A DNA stretch of 58,271 nucleotides from Bacillota bacterium (GCA_023411715.1 JAEYOM010000129.1:1-58271); one strand, 5' to 3'. Positions 15,511-25,994 are shown, counted from the stretch's first letter. Made by a program: numbers and translations. The notes: generated by a model not told the origin, from the sequence alone.

Positions 15511-17898
15511 GTGGATGATAGAGCTTTACGAACACTGGAATTCGATAAAATAAAAAGCAAGCTTGTGGGATTGTGCGCTTCGGAGCTCGGGAGAGAGATC
15601 GCCGAAGAGCTTACGCCCAGAAGCGAACTGTCCGCTGTTTCCGGCATGCTGAAGGAAACATCCGACGCTGCCGATTTCATACTCAGAAGGGGAAGTCCTC
15701 CTTTAGGCGGACTGCATGATATCAGGGGCAGTCTTAAGAGAGTGGAGATCGGATCCGTGCTGAACCCCGGCGAATTGCTGAGGATAGCCGATACGCTGCG
15801 CGCTGCGCGCAACATGAAAAATTATTCATCGATAGTCGATGCGAAGGGCTCAGAAGAATCAAACAGTATAAGCGGTCTGATAGCTTCACTGGTGCCCGAC
15901 AGGCGGCTCGAGGACAAGATCGGTATAGCGATAGTAAGTGAAGAGGAAATATCGGATGGCGCCAGCACGTCCTTATCCAATATCCGGAGGCAGATCAAGG
16001 AGCAGCAGAATTCAATAAGGGAAAAACTCAACAGCATGATGCACTCCTCGAAATATCAGAAGCTCATGCAGGAATCCATAGTAACGATCCGCGGGGATCG
16101 TTATGTCATTCCGGTCAAGGCGGAATGCAAGAGTGAAGTGCCCGGACTTGTGCACGATTCTTCAGCGAGCGGTGCCACCATATATGTCGAACCGATGGCT
16201 GTAGTTGAGGCAAACAACAGCATCAAACAACTGAAGAACAAGGAACAGATAGAGATAGAGCGCATCCTCCATGAGCTCTCGGCAGACGTCGCCGATATAG
16301 CTGAGTCGCTGAAAGCCAACATGACGATCTTTGCCGAACTGGACTTCGCTTTTGCCAAGGCAAAACTAAGTCTTGACTATAAATGCGTATGTCCTAAATT
16401 GAACCGGGAAAAACGCGTTAACATTAAAAAGGGCAGGCATCCTCTGCTGGACCAGAGTACCGTGGTGCCTATCAATCTTTGGGTCGGGGAGCGCTTCGCC
16501 ACGCTTGTTGTCACAGGCCCCAACACCGGAGGCAAGACTGTCACCTTAAAGACTCTCGGACTATTCACGCTTATGGCCCAGGCCGGACTGCACGTTCCTG
16601 CCGCCGAGGGTACAGAACTCAGCATTTTCAACAGTATATTCGCGGATATCGGCGATGAACAAAGTATAGAACAGAGTCTCAGCACCTTTTCCTCTCATAT
16701 GAAGAACATCGTCAGGATTTTGTCCGAGGCTGACGACAGGTCGCTTGTACTATTCGATGAACTTGGAGCGGGAACCGACCCTACGGAAGGCGCCGCTCTT
16801 GCAATGGCGATCCTGGAAAGGCTGCACGGCCTTGGCGCAATAACTGCCGCAACAACCCATTACAGCGAACTCAAGGTTTATGCGCTGACTACTGAAGGTG
16901 TTGAAAACGCCTGCTGCGAGTTCGATGTAGAAACACTTAGGCCGACATACAATCTTTTGATAGGAGTTCCCGGAAAGAGCAACGCCTTTGCGATATCCCG
17001 CAGGCTCGGACTGCAGGCCGGAGTACTTGACAGGGCTACGGAATTCCTGTCGGGAGAGGAAATCAAATTCGAAGATGTTTTGATGAAGATAGAAAAAAAC
17101 AAAGCCGAGTCGGAAAAGGAAAGGATTCAGGCGGAGAGCTACCGACTGGAGATAGAAGGCCTTAAAAAGGAACTTGAAAATCAGAAATTCAAATTGGATG
17201 CTCAGAGGGACAAGCTCTTGCGGGAAGCCAGGGAAGAAGCGAGAAGGGTATTGCTCGGTGCGAAACAGGATGTCGAAGGTATGCTGGATGAAATGAAGCG
17301 GGCGGTCAGAGAGCAGGATGAGATTCTCAGAAACAAAGCGACCGAGGAGGTAAGAGCCAGGCTGCGCAGCAATATAGGCGAACTTGAAGGTTCCATTTCT
17401 GAAAGCCTGTTTCCAAGACAAGGATATATAAAGCCCCCGGAAAATCTGAAGCCAGGAGACAGTGTTATGATCGTCAATCTGAACCAGAAGGGCACGGTGG
17501 TGACACCCCCGGACAAGGACGGAGAAGCGGTCATACAGGCAGGCATCATGAAAATAAATATCCACGTTACCAACCTGAGGCTGATAGACGAACAGGCCGC
17601 TGAAATCAAAAAAGCCGCCGGTACCGGGAAGCTCGGTATCTCAAAAGCCATGAGTGTGACGACCCAGTCCGACATTCGGGGTATGAGTGTCGACGAGGCT
17701 GTCCAGGTACTTGGTAAATTTCTCGATGATGCCTCAATCGCGGGACTTTCGGAAGTTACCATCGTCCATGGTAAAGGTACGGGTATGCTGAGAAACGGCG
17801 TACAAAGATACCTGAAGACCAACGCTCACGTAAAGAGCTACCGTCTGGGGGCTTATGGCGAGGGTGAATCCGGCGTTACCATTGTCGAGCTGAAATAG
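15511..17898 (+). CDS. mutS2: endonuclease MutS2
   Basis: The 795-residue protein has the MutS2 layout: core and lever helices, an ATPase with Walker A GPNTGGKT near residue 337, Walker B LVLFDELGAGTDPTEGAA, and THYSELK. A long coiled coil follows (about 520-640, KEKERI/KKELENQKFKLDAQRD pattern), and a C-terminal Smr nuclease domain (DIRGMSVDEAV, VTIVHGKGTGMLRNGV). It lacks the mismatch-recognition domain of MutS. Known MutS2 suppresses recombination or acts on collided ribosomes as a splitting factor. Start GTG 15511 has AGGAAGG somewhat far upstream. The gene is followed by the AT-rich NRPS promoter region. Confidence 0.95.
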   Translation: MDDRALRTLEFDKIKSKLVGLCASELGREIAEELTPRSELSAVSGMLKETSDAADFILRRGSPPLGGLHDIRGSLKRVEIGSVLNPGELLRIADTLRAARNMKNYSSIVDAKGSEESNSISGLIASLVPDRRLEDKIGIAIVSEEEISDGASTSLSNIRRQIKEQQNSIREKLNSMMHSSKYQKLMQESIVTIRGDRYVIPVKAECKSEVPGLVHDSSASGATIYVEPMAVVEANNSIKQLKNKEQIEIERILHELSADVADIAESLKANMTIFAELDFAFAKAKLSLDYKCVCPKLNREKRVNIKKGRHPLLDQSTVVPINLWVGERFATLVVTGPNTGGKTVTLKTLGLFTLMAQAGLHVPAAEGTELSIFNSIFADIGDEQSIEQSLSTFSSHMKNIVRILSEADDRSLVLFDELGAGTDPTEGAALAMAILERLHGLGAITAATTHYSELKVYALTTEGVENACCEFDVETLRPTYNLLIGVPGKSNAFAISRRLGLQAGVLDRATEFLSGEEIKFEDVLMKIEKNKAESEKERIQAESYRLEIEGLKKELENQKFKLDAQRDKLLREAREEARRVLLGAKQDVEGMLDEMKRAVREQDEILRNKATEEVRARLRSNIGELEGSISESLFPRQGYIKPPENLKPGDSVMIVNLNQKGTVVTPPDKDGEAVIQAGIMKINIHVTNLRLIDEQAAEIKKAAGTGKLGISKAMSVTTQSDIRGMSVDEAVQVLGKFLDDASIAGLSEVTIVHGKGTGMLRNGVQRYLKTNAHVKSYRLGAYGEGESGVTIVELK

Positions 17899-17945
17899 TT
17901 AATTTTATTTATTTGTGAATTTTAGCAAAAATTCTCATTTGTCTA

Positions 17946-17974
17946 TTGTATTCGTACATAAAAACCAATATAAT
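17946..17974 (+). promoter_or_regulatory. sigma-A type promoter of the NRPS operon
   Basis: TTGTAT (17946-17951), a 17-base spacer and a perfect TATAAT (17969-17974) lie 83 bases before the TTG start of the NRPS gene. Transcription would begin near 17981, leaving a leader of about 76 bases without an evident terminator hairpin. Confidence 0.7.
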
Positions 17975-18057
17975 ATTGCTGACTAGAATATTCTGTAATA
18001 TTATATATGATTTTAGCTTGTACGCTATGTCCTACTAATGACAATGAGGTGATTACC

Positions 18058-21000
18058 TTGGAGCATAATGTCGAATATTACCCGCTTACCCATCCGCAAA
18101 ATGGGATTTGGTATACAGAAAAATTATATCCGGGAACGAGTATCGGCAATATAGCCGCAACTCTAAAAATAAGGGAAAGCCTTGATTTATCCCTGCTTCA
18201 AAAAGCGATCAATTTATTGATCAAAAAACATGATGCATTCAGATTGCATTTCGTAGAAGTCAACGGTGAACCTGTTCAATACATCGCCGATTACAAATAT
18301 AGGGACATAGATTACTTCGATTTCAGCAAGGACGGTCTTGAAGCCCTTTATAACTGGGATTCCCAGCAGTCTCAAACACCCTTTGACCTAATCGATTCCG
18401 ATATGTTTTATTTCGCAATATTGAAAATAAGCGAAGAGGAGTTTGGCATTTATTCAAAACTGCATCACCTGATTTCGGACGGGTGGTCTATCGTTCAGAC
18501 GGGGAATGAATTGATAAAGCTGTATACGGATATTGTAAACAACAATTGTCTAGAAAATATCAAGTCATCATCATATTTGAATTTTATAAAAAATGAAAAC
18601 GATTATAAAAAATCTAACAGGTATGAGCAGGACAAAACCTTTTGGAGTTCCCGCTTATCTGATCTGAATGATGTTTCCTCATTCAGGAACAGACCAAATA
18701 AGCATTCTACAAGGGCCAAAAGAAAAACATTTATTGTTCCCGGCAAACTGACAAAAAAAATAAAAGATTATGCCAGTATAAATAAAACGTCCGCATTTAC
18801 GTTGTTTTTATCAGCTTTATCTATTTATCTCAGCAGGGTAACAGGGTCAGATAACCAGGTAATTGGAATCCCTGTTTTAAATCGTACGAACGCAATGGAA
18901 AAGGAAACCCTTGGTGTACTGATAAATACGGTGCCTTTTAATGTTATTCTGAATGAAGAAACTGACTTTGGATCTTTCGTATCTGATATTACAAAAGATT
19001 GGTTGTCTATTCTAAGGCATCAAAAGTATCCTTTAGATTTAATTAAGAAAGATATCCCTCAAAGTAAGAATGAAGAATTATTTGATATACTGCTCTCCTA
19101 TCAGAATGCCAAGTTTGCAAACAATAGTAATTTCGTAAGTCATGAAGGAAGATGGCATTTTAACGGTAGGCAATTGGAGCCGCTTTATATACATATAAAC
19201 GAAAGAGAAGATGACGGTCAGTTAATTATTGATTATGATTATCTGGTTGATGTATTTTATTCCAAAGAGATCGATTTTTTACATGAACATATACTTCGCC
19301 TTTTATGGCATGGATTGGATAATCCCGGGAAATTGATTTCAAAACTTGATATAGTATCTGAAAAAGAGAAATCAAAGATTCTTTACGACTTTAATCAAAC
19401 ACAGGCTGATTATCCGAGAGATATGACAATACATCAAATATTCGAAGAAGAAGTTTCGAAATATTCCCAAAATACGGCTGTTATATATGAAGACACCAGT
19501 ATTACATACTTCGAGTTGAACAGAAGAGCCAACTGTTTGGCGAGATTGCTCAGAGATAGGGGCATTGGCGCAAATTCGATTGCGGGAATCCTTTTGGATA
19601 GATCAATAGATATGATTATTGCTATCCTGGGTATTCTAAAGGCAGGTGGCACTTACCTGCCGCTTGATCCCTCATATCCTTCAAATAGAATATCATCGTA
19701 CATTAATGATAGTGAACCGTTACTGATTCTGACCTCAGAGGAAATATTTGAAAGCAGCAGACAAATGCTTCAATCAACGAAAATTGACACTGAGAGTATA
19801 ATTTTTGTTGATTCACTTTTGTTTTATAATTGTGATGATTCGAATCTCGAAAATGTAAATAGCCCTGATGATACGGCATATATAATATATACTTCGGGAT
19901 CCACAGGCACGCCCAAGGGTGTTATGGTGCAACATAGAAATGTTGTCAGGCTGTTGAAAAACAGCAAAATGCTTTTTGACTTTTGCTCAGATGATGTTTG
20001 GACGATGTTTCATTCATATTGTTTTGACTTCTCAGTTTGGGAAATGTACGGGGCCCTGCTATACGGAGGTAAGCTTGTCGTAGTGCCGAGATTGACGGCT
20101 CAGGATCCTGCCGAGTTTGATAAGCTTTTGATCCGGAACAAGGTTACAGTATTGAATCAAATACCTACTTCATTTTATAATTTGTCTTGTGTTGAAAGCA
20201 AGCAGGAAGAAAAATTATTGAATCTACGGTATGTTATATTTGGTGGGGAGGCTTTAAAACCGTCCAACCTGAAAACATGGAAATCAAGATATCCGGAAAC
20301 GAAGCTTATAAATATGTACGGGATAACTGAGACCACAGTACATACAACATATAAAGAAGTCACTTTTGACATCATCAATACAAATGCATGTAATATCGGA
20401 GTTCCGATACCGACTCTCACCGTATATATTCTCGATAAATACAGGCAGATCGTCCCGATTGGTGTAAAGGGCGAAATATACGTCGGAGGTGACGGTGTTG
20501 CACTGGGATATCTCAACAGACCTAAACTGACCGATGAGAGGTTTGTCGAAAACCCTTACAAGGCGGGCGAAAGGCTTTATAAATCCGGCGATGCGGGCAG
20601 GTGGTATGCCAACGGTGAAATCGAATATCTTGGCAGGCTCGACTTCCAGGTCAAGATACACGGGTTTAGGGTTGAACTTGGCGAAGTTGAAAGTAAAATT
20701 CTCTCATACAGGAATGTAAAGGATGTAGTGGTTATACCAAAGCAAAACGAGTATGGCGATAACACTCTTTCGGCGTATATCGTTTCCGATGATAAGGTTG
20801 ATTTATCCGATTTACGGATATATCTCAATTCTATATTGCCAAAGTACATGGTACCTGCTAATTACTCGTTTCTGGATAAAATGCCTTTGACATCCAGCGG
20901 TAAGGTTGATAAGAAAGCATTGCTGCAAATAAAGCAGGAACAGGTATTAAATGAATATAATCCGCCTCGGAATTCGACGGAAACGAGAATAGCCGAGATA

Positions 21001-22413
21001 TGGCAGAATGTATTGGGAGCGAATCGGATAGGCATCAGGGATAACTTTTTTGAACTGGGCGGAGATTCGCTGAGTATTATTCAGGCGCAAATCAAGATGT
21101 TCAACTATAATTGGGGCATAAAAACTCAGGACTTTTATAAATATCCAACAATAGAACAGTTGTATGAAAACGTTATAAGCAAACAGGATAGTTTTAATCA
21201 CTTGGTTAAGGATTGCTACAATTACGATTTGAGTAAGATACTGATACCTGAGACTTGCAAATCATTTAATAATATACTCCTGACAGGCGTTACCGGCTAT
21301 TTGGGCATGCATTTGCTGCATACGCTTTTGACAGGTACTACGGCCAATATATTTTGTATTATCAGGCAAAAAGATGGTATCAATCCTTTGGTCAGAATTT
21401 TAGACGAATATAATTTCTATTTCAAGGATTTTCATATTGATTATACAAAGCGTATCAAAGCTTTCGTCGGTGATATATCAGCCGGTAATTTAGGTTTGCA
21501 GGAAAGCGAGTACGAGCTTTTACGCAGGAATGTCGATACTGTAATACATGCTGCTGCCAATGTTAAGCATTATGGCATATATAAGGAGTTCGAAAAGCCC
21601 AACATAACCGGTACTGACGAGGTTATCAAGTTCTGCTTCAGCGCGTGCGCGACGCTGCACCACATGTCTACAATAAGTATTTCCGGTAATTACGTTACGG
21701 GCGGTAAATCCGAAATTACAACGTTTACCGAAGACGACTTTTTCATCGGGCAAAATGTTTTCGATAATGTTTATATAAAAACCAAATTTGAGGCTGAGAA
21801 ACTTGTACTTGAGGCAATAAAAAAGGGGCTGAAAGCTAATATATACAGGCTTGGTAATCTGTCGGGAAGATATTCGGACGGTAAGTTTCAAGAGAATATT
21901 GCGGAAAATGCTTTTTACAGAAGGATAAAATCAATATTGCTGATAGGTGCTGTTTCGGAAAGATTAGAAAATATGGATATCGAAATTACACCCGTTGACT
22001 ATTGCACTAAGGCAATTGCGGATATTATCAGATATGGCAGGATCAACGCAGTATATCACCTTTATAATAATAAGTTCAAAGTAAAAGATTTGATTAAGGT
22101 TATGCGCCGGTTAGGCATTGCGGATATAGTTACCATGGATGAATTGCAGTTTAAAAATCACATTGCTGCTCTGTCAAATGATTTAAACAGACAGAACAGC
22201 CTTGCCGGGCTCATTAATGAGTTGAACAATCTCGATGGATTTGATTATGACGACTTAATACAGACCAGTAATTTAAAAACGCTGAGTATTCTGAATTCTA
22301 TCGGTTTTAAATGGCCTGATCCTATCGACCCGGATTATATCGGCAGGCTGTTTGATTATATGAAAGAGGTTGACTTTATAAGGAAAAGTGATGAGAGTTT
22401 GAGTGTGGTATGA
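18058..22413 (+). CDS. single-module nonribosomal peptide synthetase, C-A(Thr)-T-R
   Basis: The 1451-residue enzyme has four domains. Condensation (about 5-450) carries HHLISDG at 18463. Adenylation (about 450-950) carries YTSGSTGTPKG, MYGITETT and YKSGDAGRW..GEIEYLGRLD. A carrier protein has FFELGGDSLSI (Ser for phosphopantetheine, about 21.06 kb). A terminal thioester reductase (about 1065-1430) has TGVTGYLG and YIKTKFEAEK. The ten pocket residues, placed against GrsA, read D-F-W-N-I-G-M-V-H-K, the classic threonine code. So it should load threonine, acylate or couple it, and release it reductively as an aldehyde or alcohol. TTG 18058 follows GAGGTGATT. It overlaps the kinase gene by ATGA. 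No PPTase or MbtH gene is present nearby. The coding sequence is AT-rich against its neighbours. Confidence 0.93.
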   Translation: MEHNVEYYPLTHPQNGIWYTEKLYPGTSIGNIAATLKIRESLDLSLLQKAINLLIKKHDAFRLHFVEVNGEPVQYIADYKYRDIDYFDFSKDGLEALYNWDSQQSQTPFDLIDSDMFYFAILKISEEEFGIYSKLHHLISDGWSIVQTGNELIKLYTDIVNNNCLENIKSSSYLNFIKNENDYKKSNRYEQDKTFWSSRLSDLNDVSSFRNRPNKHSTRAKRKTFIVPGKLTKKIKDYASINKTSAFTLFLSALSIYLSRVTGSDNQVIGIPVLNRTNAMEKETLGVLINTVPFNVILNEETDFGSFVSDITKDWLSILRHQKYPLDLIKKDIPQSKNEELFDILLSYQNAKFANNSNFVSHEGRWHFNGRQLEPLYIHINEREDDGQLIIDYDYLVDVFYSKEIDFLHEHILRLLWHGLDNPGKLISKLDIVSEKEKSKILYDFNQTQADYPRDMTIHQIFEEEVSKYSQNTAVIYEDTSITYFELNRRANCLARLLRDRGIGANSIAGILLDRSIDMIIAILGILKAGGTYLPLDPSYPSNRISSYINDSEPLLILTSEEIFESSRQMLQSTKIDTESIIFVDSLLFYNCDDSNLENVNSPDDTAYIIYTSGSTGTPKGVMVQHRNVVRLLKNSKMLFDFCSDDVWTMFHSYCFDFSVWEMYGALLYGGKLVVVPRLTAQDPAEFDKLLIRNKVTVLNQIPTSFYNLSCVESKQEEKLLNLRYVIFGGEALKPSNLKTWKSRYPETKLINMYGITETTVHTTYKEVTFDIINTNACNIGVPIPTLTVYILDKYRQIVPIGVKGEIYVGGDGVALGYLNRPKLTDERFVENPYKAGERLYKSGDAGRWYANGEIEYLGRLDFQVKIHGFRVELGEVESKILSYRNVKDVVVIPKQNEYGDNTLSAYIVSDDKVDLSDLRIYLNSILPKYMVPANYSFLDKMPLTSSGKVDKKALLQIKQEQVLNEYNPPRNSTETRIAEIWQNVLGANRIGIRDNFFELGGDSLSIIQAQIKMFNYNWGIKTQDFYKYPTIEQLYENVISKQDSFNHLVKDCYNYDLSKILIPETCKSFNNILLTGVTGYLGMHLLHTLLTGTTANIFCIIRQKDGINPLVRILDEYNFYFKDFHIDYTKRIKAFVGDISAGNLGLQESEYELLRRNVDTVIHAAANVKHYGIYKEFEKPNITGTDEVIKFCFSACATLHHMSTISISGNYVTGGKSEITTFTEDDFFIGQNVFDNVYIKTKFEAEKLVLEAIKKGLKANIYRLGNLSGRYSDGKFQENIAENAFYRRIKSILLIGAVSERLENMDIEITPVDYCTKAIADIIRYGRINAVYHLYNNKFKVKDLIKVMRRLGIADIVTMDELQFKNHIAALSNDLNRQNSLAGLINELNNLDGFDYDDLIQTSNLKTLSILNSIGFKWPDPIDPDYIGRLFDYMKEVDFIRKSDESLSVV

Positions 22414-24446
22414 AAAACATTTTTAGAGTGATCAGAAACAATATTACCGCGCTTCGTATAGTTGGAATATATGGATTATGTGTTGTTGTTATATCAATAA
22501 TATTTTATCCTCTTATTCCTATGATATTGAACTACCCCCCGAATACATTCGACAATTCGTTTCAATGGGAACTGGAACATGCCAATTATACACAGCAATA
22601 TATTTTGATTGTCTCTTTTACATTGATTTCGATTACCATATGGTTGTTGATCAATTTAAAGCCTTTAAGTAAATGGAAGGAATATATAGAAAATCTTAGT
22701 TCTAATGCAAAAGAAATAAAAAAGATCAGGGATTTATGCGTCAGATTTCCAAATCTGGCCTATATAATTCAAAGCATGACCCCCAGTATTATCGTCGTAT
22801 TTGTAATAACCATATCTACAAAAAATATAACTGCAGTTACGTTGAAGCTATGGATTATATTTATTTCATTCGGTACTTTTATGTCGATATTTTCTTATAT
22901 TTTTACCAAAAGAATATTTACCGAAATCCTTGTAGCAACTTATTCCGATAATCAATCTTTCGGTGGCAATAGAATTTCACTTACGAAACGTATATTGCTC
23001 CAGTTGACTCCAATATTCATTGTTTCCATTTTATTTACTTCCCTAATCGGTTATTCAAGACTGATAGACGAAAAAGGGGATGCAATCTATAAAGAATATA
23101 AATATCAATTTGCTGAAATTTTCAGAAACAAAAAGTTTACAGAGGAAGAATTGATCTCAAACCTGAAGAGTATAGAATTGAATAGCCCAAAAGATATTTG
23201 CTTCCTGATTACACCGGGGAAAAGGTATATCAATTACAAAAATGAACCCGTTTATGTAAGTGATTTTTTTGCGAAGTACTTGTGGGAAATTGCTTTGAAC
23301 GGTAACGGTCATGTTTTCGATTACTATGGAGTGGATGAGCAGGGATATATTGAACAGGTCCTGGTAAATGAAAAAGTATGGATCGTTGGTGTAAGATATC
23401 TGGTGGGGTCTAGTGAGACAATCAATTTCTTTATTTTCAGTTTTCTGGTTTTATTCTTTTTGAATTTCTTGGTAGTGATTTATTTCACAAAAACTCTAAC
23501 AGATGATATTGAAAGAGTAACAAATAATTTGGAGGAAATCTCCGAAGGCGTTGACGTAGAATTTGATAAGAAGTTGGCGCTGACCTCAAATGACGAGATC
23601 GGAGATCTGGTTTTGGCTTTTAATAAAATCCAGGTGCTTGAAAAGAAAAGTATTGAAACGATCAAGGAAAATCAGGCAATCCTGTTGGAGCAGGAGCGCC
23701 TTGCATCTTTGGGGCAGCTTATCGGCGGCATCGCACACAATCTTAAAACTCCAATAATGTCTATTTCCGGCGGTATCGAGGCAGTAAAGGATCTGGTTTA
23801 CGAATACAGGGATTCTGTCGGCGATAAGAGCGTTACGGAACAAGACCATAAGGAAATAGCCAGGGATATGCTGACATGGCTCGATAAGATGGGACCTTAC
23901 TGTGCTTATATGTCGGATGTCATTTCTGCAGTTAAAGGCCAGGCCGTCCAAATGATAGCTACATCAAGCACTGTTAAGTTTACGGTGGACGAAGTGGTCA
24001 AACGGGTCGAGCTGCTGCTGAAGCATGAACTTAAGAAATACCACTGCATTTTGCATATTTCTTCGTGTATAGACATGAGTACCGAGATCAAAGGGGAAGT
24101 TAACAATCTCGTGCAAGTATTCGATAATGTAGTAATTAATGCCATGCAGGCGTATGAAGGGCAGAACGGAACCATCGACCTGGGCATCGTACGCAGCGGC
24201 GATAATGTTGAATTCACTTTCAAGGATAATGGAAAAGGCATTCCCAAGACTATAGCGGATAAGCTGTTCAGGGAAATGGTAACTACAAAAGGGAAAAACG
24301 GTACCGGTCTGGGCCTGTACATGTCGTATTCGACGATCAAGGGACGTTTCGGAGGGAATATGTCATTTACTACAAAGGAAGGGTGTGGCACAACATTTTT
24401 TATATCCATACCGTGTATAACGTATAGTAACAAGGAGGCAGGATAA
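22410..24446 (+). CDS. membrane sensor histidine kinase
   Basis: The 678-residue kinase has about six membrane segments (near residues 15-40, 62-82, 120-137, 145-165, 195-213 and 337-360). An outside domain of about 115 residues lies between the last two (215-335). A HAMP-like linker (360-415) precedes the phosphoacceptor box GGIAHNLKTP (His 443) and an ATPase domain (NNLVQVFDNVVINA, DNGKGIP, GTGLGLY). Its ATG overlaps the NRPS stop (ATGA), and its stop overlaps the response-regulator start (TAATG), so the three genes are coupled. The extracytoplasmic domain or the TM bundle is a plausible sensor for the NRPS product. The first 430 codons are AT-rich, the rest are not, as if two gene parts of different origin were joined. 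Confidence 0.92.
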   Translation: MKNIFRVIRNNITALRIVGIYGLCVVVISIIFYPLIPMILNYPPNTFDNSFQWELEHANYTQQYILIVSFTLISITIWLLINLKPLSKWKEYIENLSSNAKEIKKIRDLCVRFPNLAYIIQSMTPSIIVVFVITISTKNITAVTLKLWIIFISFGTFMSIFSYIFTKRIFTEILVATYSDNQSFGGNRISLTKRILLQLTPIFIVSILFTSLIGYSRLIDEKGDAIYKEYKYQFAEIFRNKKFTEEELISNLKSIELNSPKDICFLITPGKRYINYKNEPVYVSDFFAKYLWEIALNGNGHVFDYYGVDEQGYIEQVLVNEKVWIVGVRYLVGSSETINFFIFSFLVLFFLNFLVVIYFTKTLTDDIERVTNNLEEISEGVDVEFDKKLALTSNDEIGDLVLAFNKIQVLEKKSIETIKENQAILLEQERLASLGQLIGGIAHNLKTPIMSISGGIEAVKDLVYEYRDSVGDKSVTEQDHKEIARDMLTWLDKMGPYCAYMSDVISAVKGQAVQMIATSSTVKFTVDEVVKRVELLLKHELKKYHCILHISSCIDMSTEIKGEVNNLVQVFDNVVINAMQAYEGQNGTIDLGIVRSGDNVEFTFKDNGKGIPKTIADKLFREMVTTKGKNGTGLGLYMSYSTIKGRFGGNMSFTTKEGCGTTFFISIPCITYSNKEAG

Positions 24447-25954
24447 TGAGGAAAAAACTTTATACTACCGCGTCCAACTACAGGATACTTGTTGTCGACG
24501 ATGAGATCGGAATAATCGATTCCCTCTCTGTAGTCCTAAAGCGCAGCGGTTATGATTTCACAGGCATTATCGATCCCCTTGAAGCTATTGAAAGGGTAAG
24601 GAAGGAACATTTTGACCTCATGATTCTGGACTATCTGATGTATCCGATCCATGGGGACAAGGTAGTACAGAATATCAGGGAATTCAACTCCGAGTTGTAC
24701 ATACTCCTGCTGACGGGGCACAAGGACCTCGCGCCGCCGCTCGAAACGATCAAGGCGCTGGACATACAGGGCTACTGTGAAAAAAGCGACAGGTTCGACC
24801 AGCTTCTTCTTCTGGTCGAATCGGGAATCAAGTCGATTTCACAGATGAGGACAATCAAAAAATTCAGGGATGGCCTGAATGAGATCCTGCAGGCCGTACC
24901 GAAAATATATTCCCTGCAGCCGATCGACATGATACTTGAGGATATTCTTTCGGAGCTATTACCGCTGGTCGACAGCGAAAACGCGTTTATACTGGTGGAT
25001 GACACCACCGACTTTATAGCAGGTAACAAGAGTATCTTCAAGGGTATAGGCAAGTACAAGGCAGAGATCAATCATTTCATGGAAATGCTCAGTCCAAGTC
25101 TGATGGAGCATATAGGCTTCGCAAGGATTACCAAACAGAAGGTCAATCTGGAGCAGGGAGTCATACTGCCGCTTATAAATGATCTGCACCAGGCGATAGG
25201 CGTTATATATGTAGAGAGCAAGAATATCGATGATGGAATAAAGCTTCTCGAAATTTACACGAACCAGGCCGCATCATCAATAAACAACGCGTTCCTACAT
25301 TCGCTTGTAAATATGAAAAATGAAGAGCTGAATAAGACCTATGACCAGCTCAAACTTAGGTATATGGATACCATAGAGGCTTTGAGGCAGGCCGTCGATG
25401 CAAAAGATTTCTATACCAGGGGGCATTCGGACAGGGTCGCGTACTTTGCTGTAAAAATAGGTGAAGCCATGGGCCTGGACGGACAAGATCTGGAAACGCT
25501 TCGCATAAGCGGTATATTCCATGATATAGGTAAAATAGGGACAGCGGATGATATTCTACTGAAGACAGACAGGCTGAACGAAAGGGAATACCTGGAGATA
25601 CAGAAGCACCCGCTTAAGGGCGCAAGGATACTGTCTGCGGTATCGATGTTCAAGGATGTAGTGCCGGTGGTAAAATGCCATCACGAGAGGATCGACGGGA
25701 CAGGCTACCCCGATGGGCTCAAAGGCGACGAGATACCTTACCTCGCAAGGATCATTTCCGTAGCCGATGCTTTTGATGCGATGATGTCCGACAGGCTGTA
25801 CAGGTCGAAACTCAACCTGGAGGAAGCCAGGCAGCAGTTGACAGGCGGCGCCGGGACACAGTTCGACAAGGATATGGTTGCAATGTTTGTGAAGCTTATC
25901 GATGGAACAGGTTACAGCGAAATGCTGAAAGAAACAGCCGCGACTTACGAATAG
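24446..25954 (+). CDS. response regulator with GAF-like region and HD-GYP output
   Basis: The 502-residue protein starts with a receiver domain (residues 14-130: LVVDDEIGII, phospho-Asp in LMILDYLMYP, LLLTGHKD, Lys in CEKSD). A GAF-like middle segment follows (about 155-295), then a coiled coil and an HD-GYP domain (RGHSDRVAYF, IFHDIGKIG, KHPLKGARIL, CHHERIDGTGYPDGLKGDEI, SVADAFDAMMSDRLYR). Such regulators hydrolyse c-di-GMP when phosphorylated. The gene has AGGAGG before its ATG, which overlaps the kinase stop by one base, so the partner is clear. A strong terminator at 25995 ends the operon. Confidence 0.93.
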   Translation: MRKKLYTTASNYRILVVDDEIGIIDSLSVVLKRSGYDFTGIIDPLEAIERVRKEHFDLMILDYLMYPIHGDKVVQNIREFNSELYILLLTGHKDLAPPLETIKALDIQGYCEKSDRFDQLLLLVESGIKSISQMRTIKKFRDGLNEILQAVPKIYSLQPIDMILEDILSELLPLVDSENAFILVDDTTDFIAGNKSIFKGIGKYKAEINHFMEMLSPSLMEHIGFARITKQKVNLEQGVILPLINDLHQAIGVIYVESKNIDDGIKLLEIYTNQAASSINNAFLHSLVNMKNEELNKTYDQLKLRYMDTIEALRQAVDAKDFYTRGHSDRVAYFAVKIGEAMGLDGQDLETLRISGIFHDIGKIGTADDILLKTDRLNEREYLEIQKHPLKGARILSAVSMFKDVVPVVKCHHERIDGTGYPDGLKGDEIPYLARIISVADAFDAMMSDRLYRSKLNLEEARQQLTGGAGTQFDKDMVAMFVKLIDGTGYSEMLKETAATYE

Positions 25955-25994
25955 CAGTTTTGTATATCACAACCCTAAATAAAATTAATTCAGA

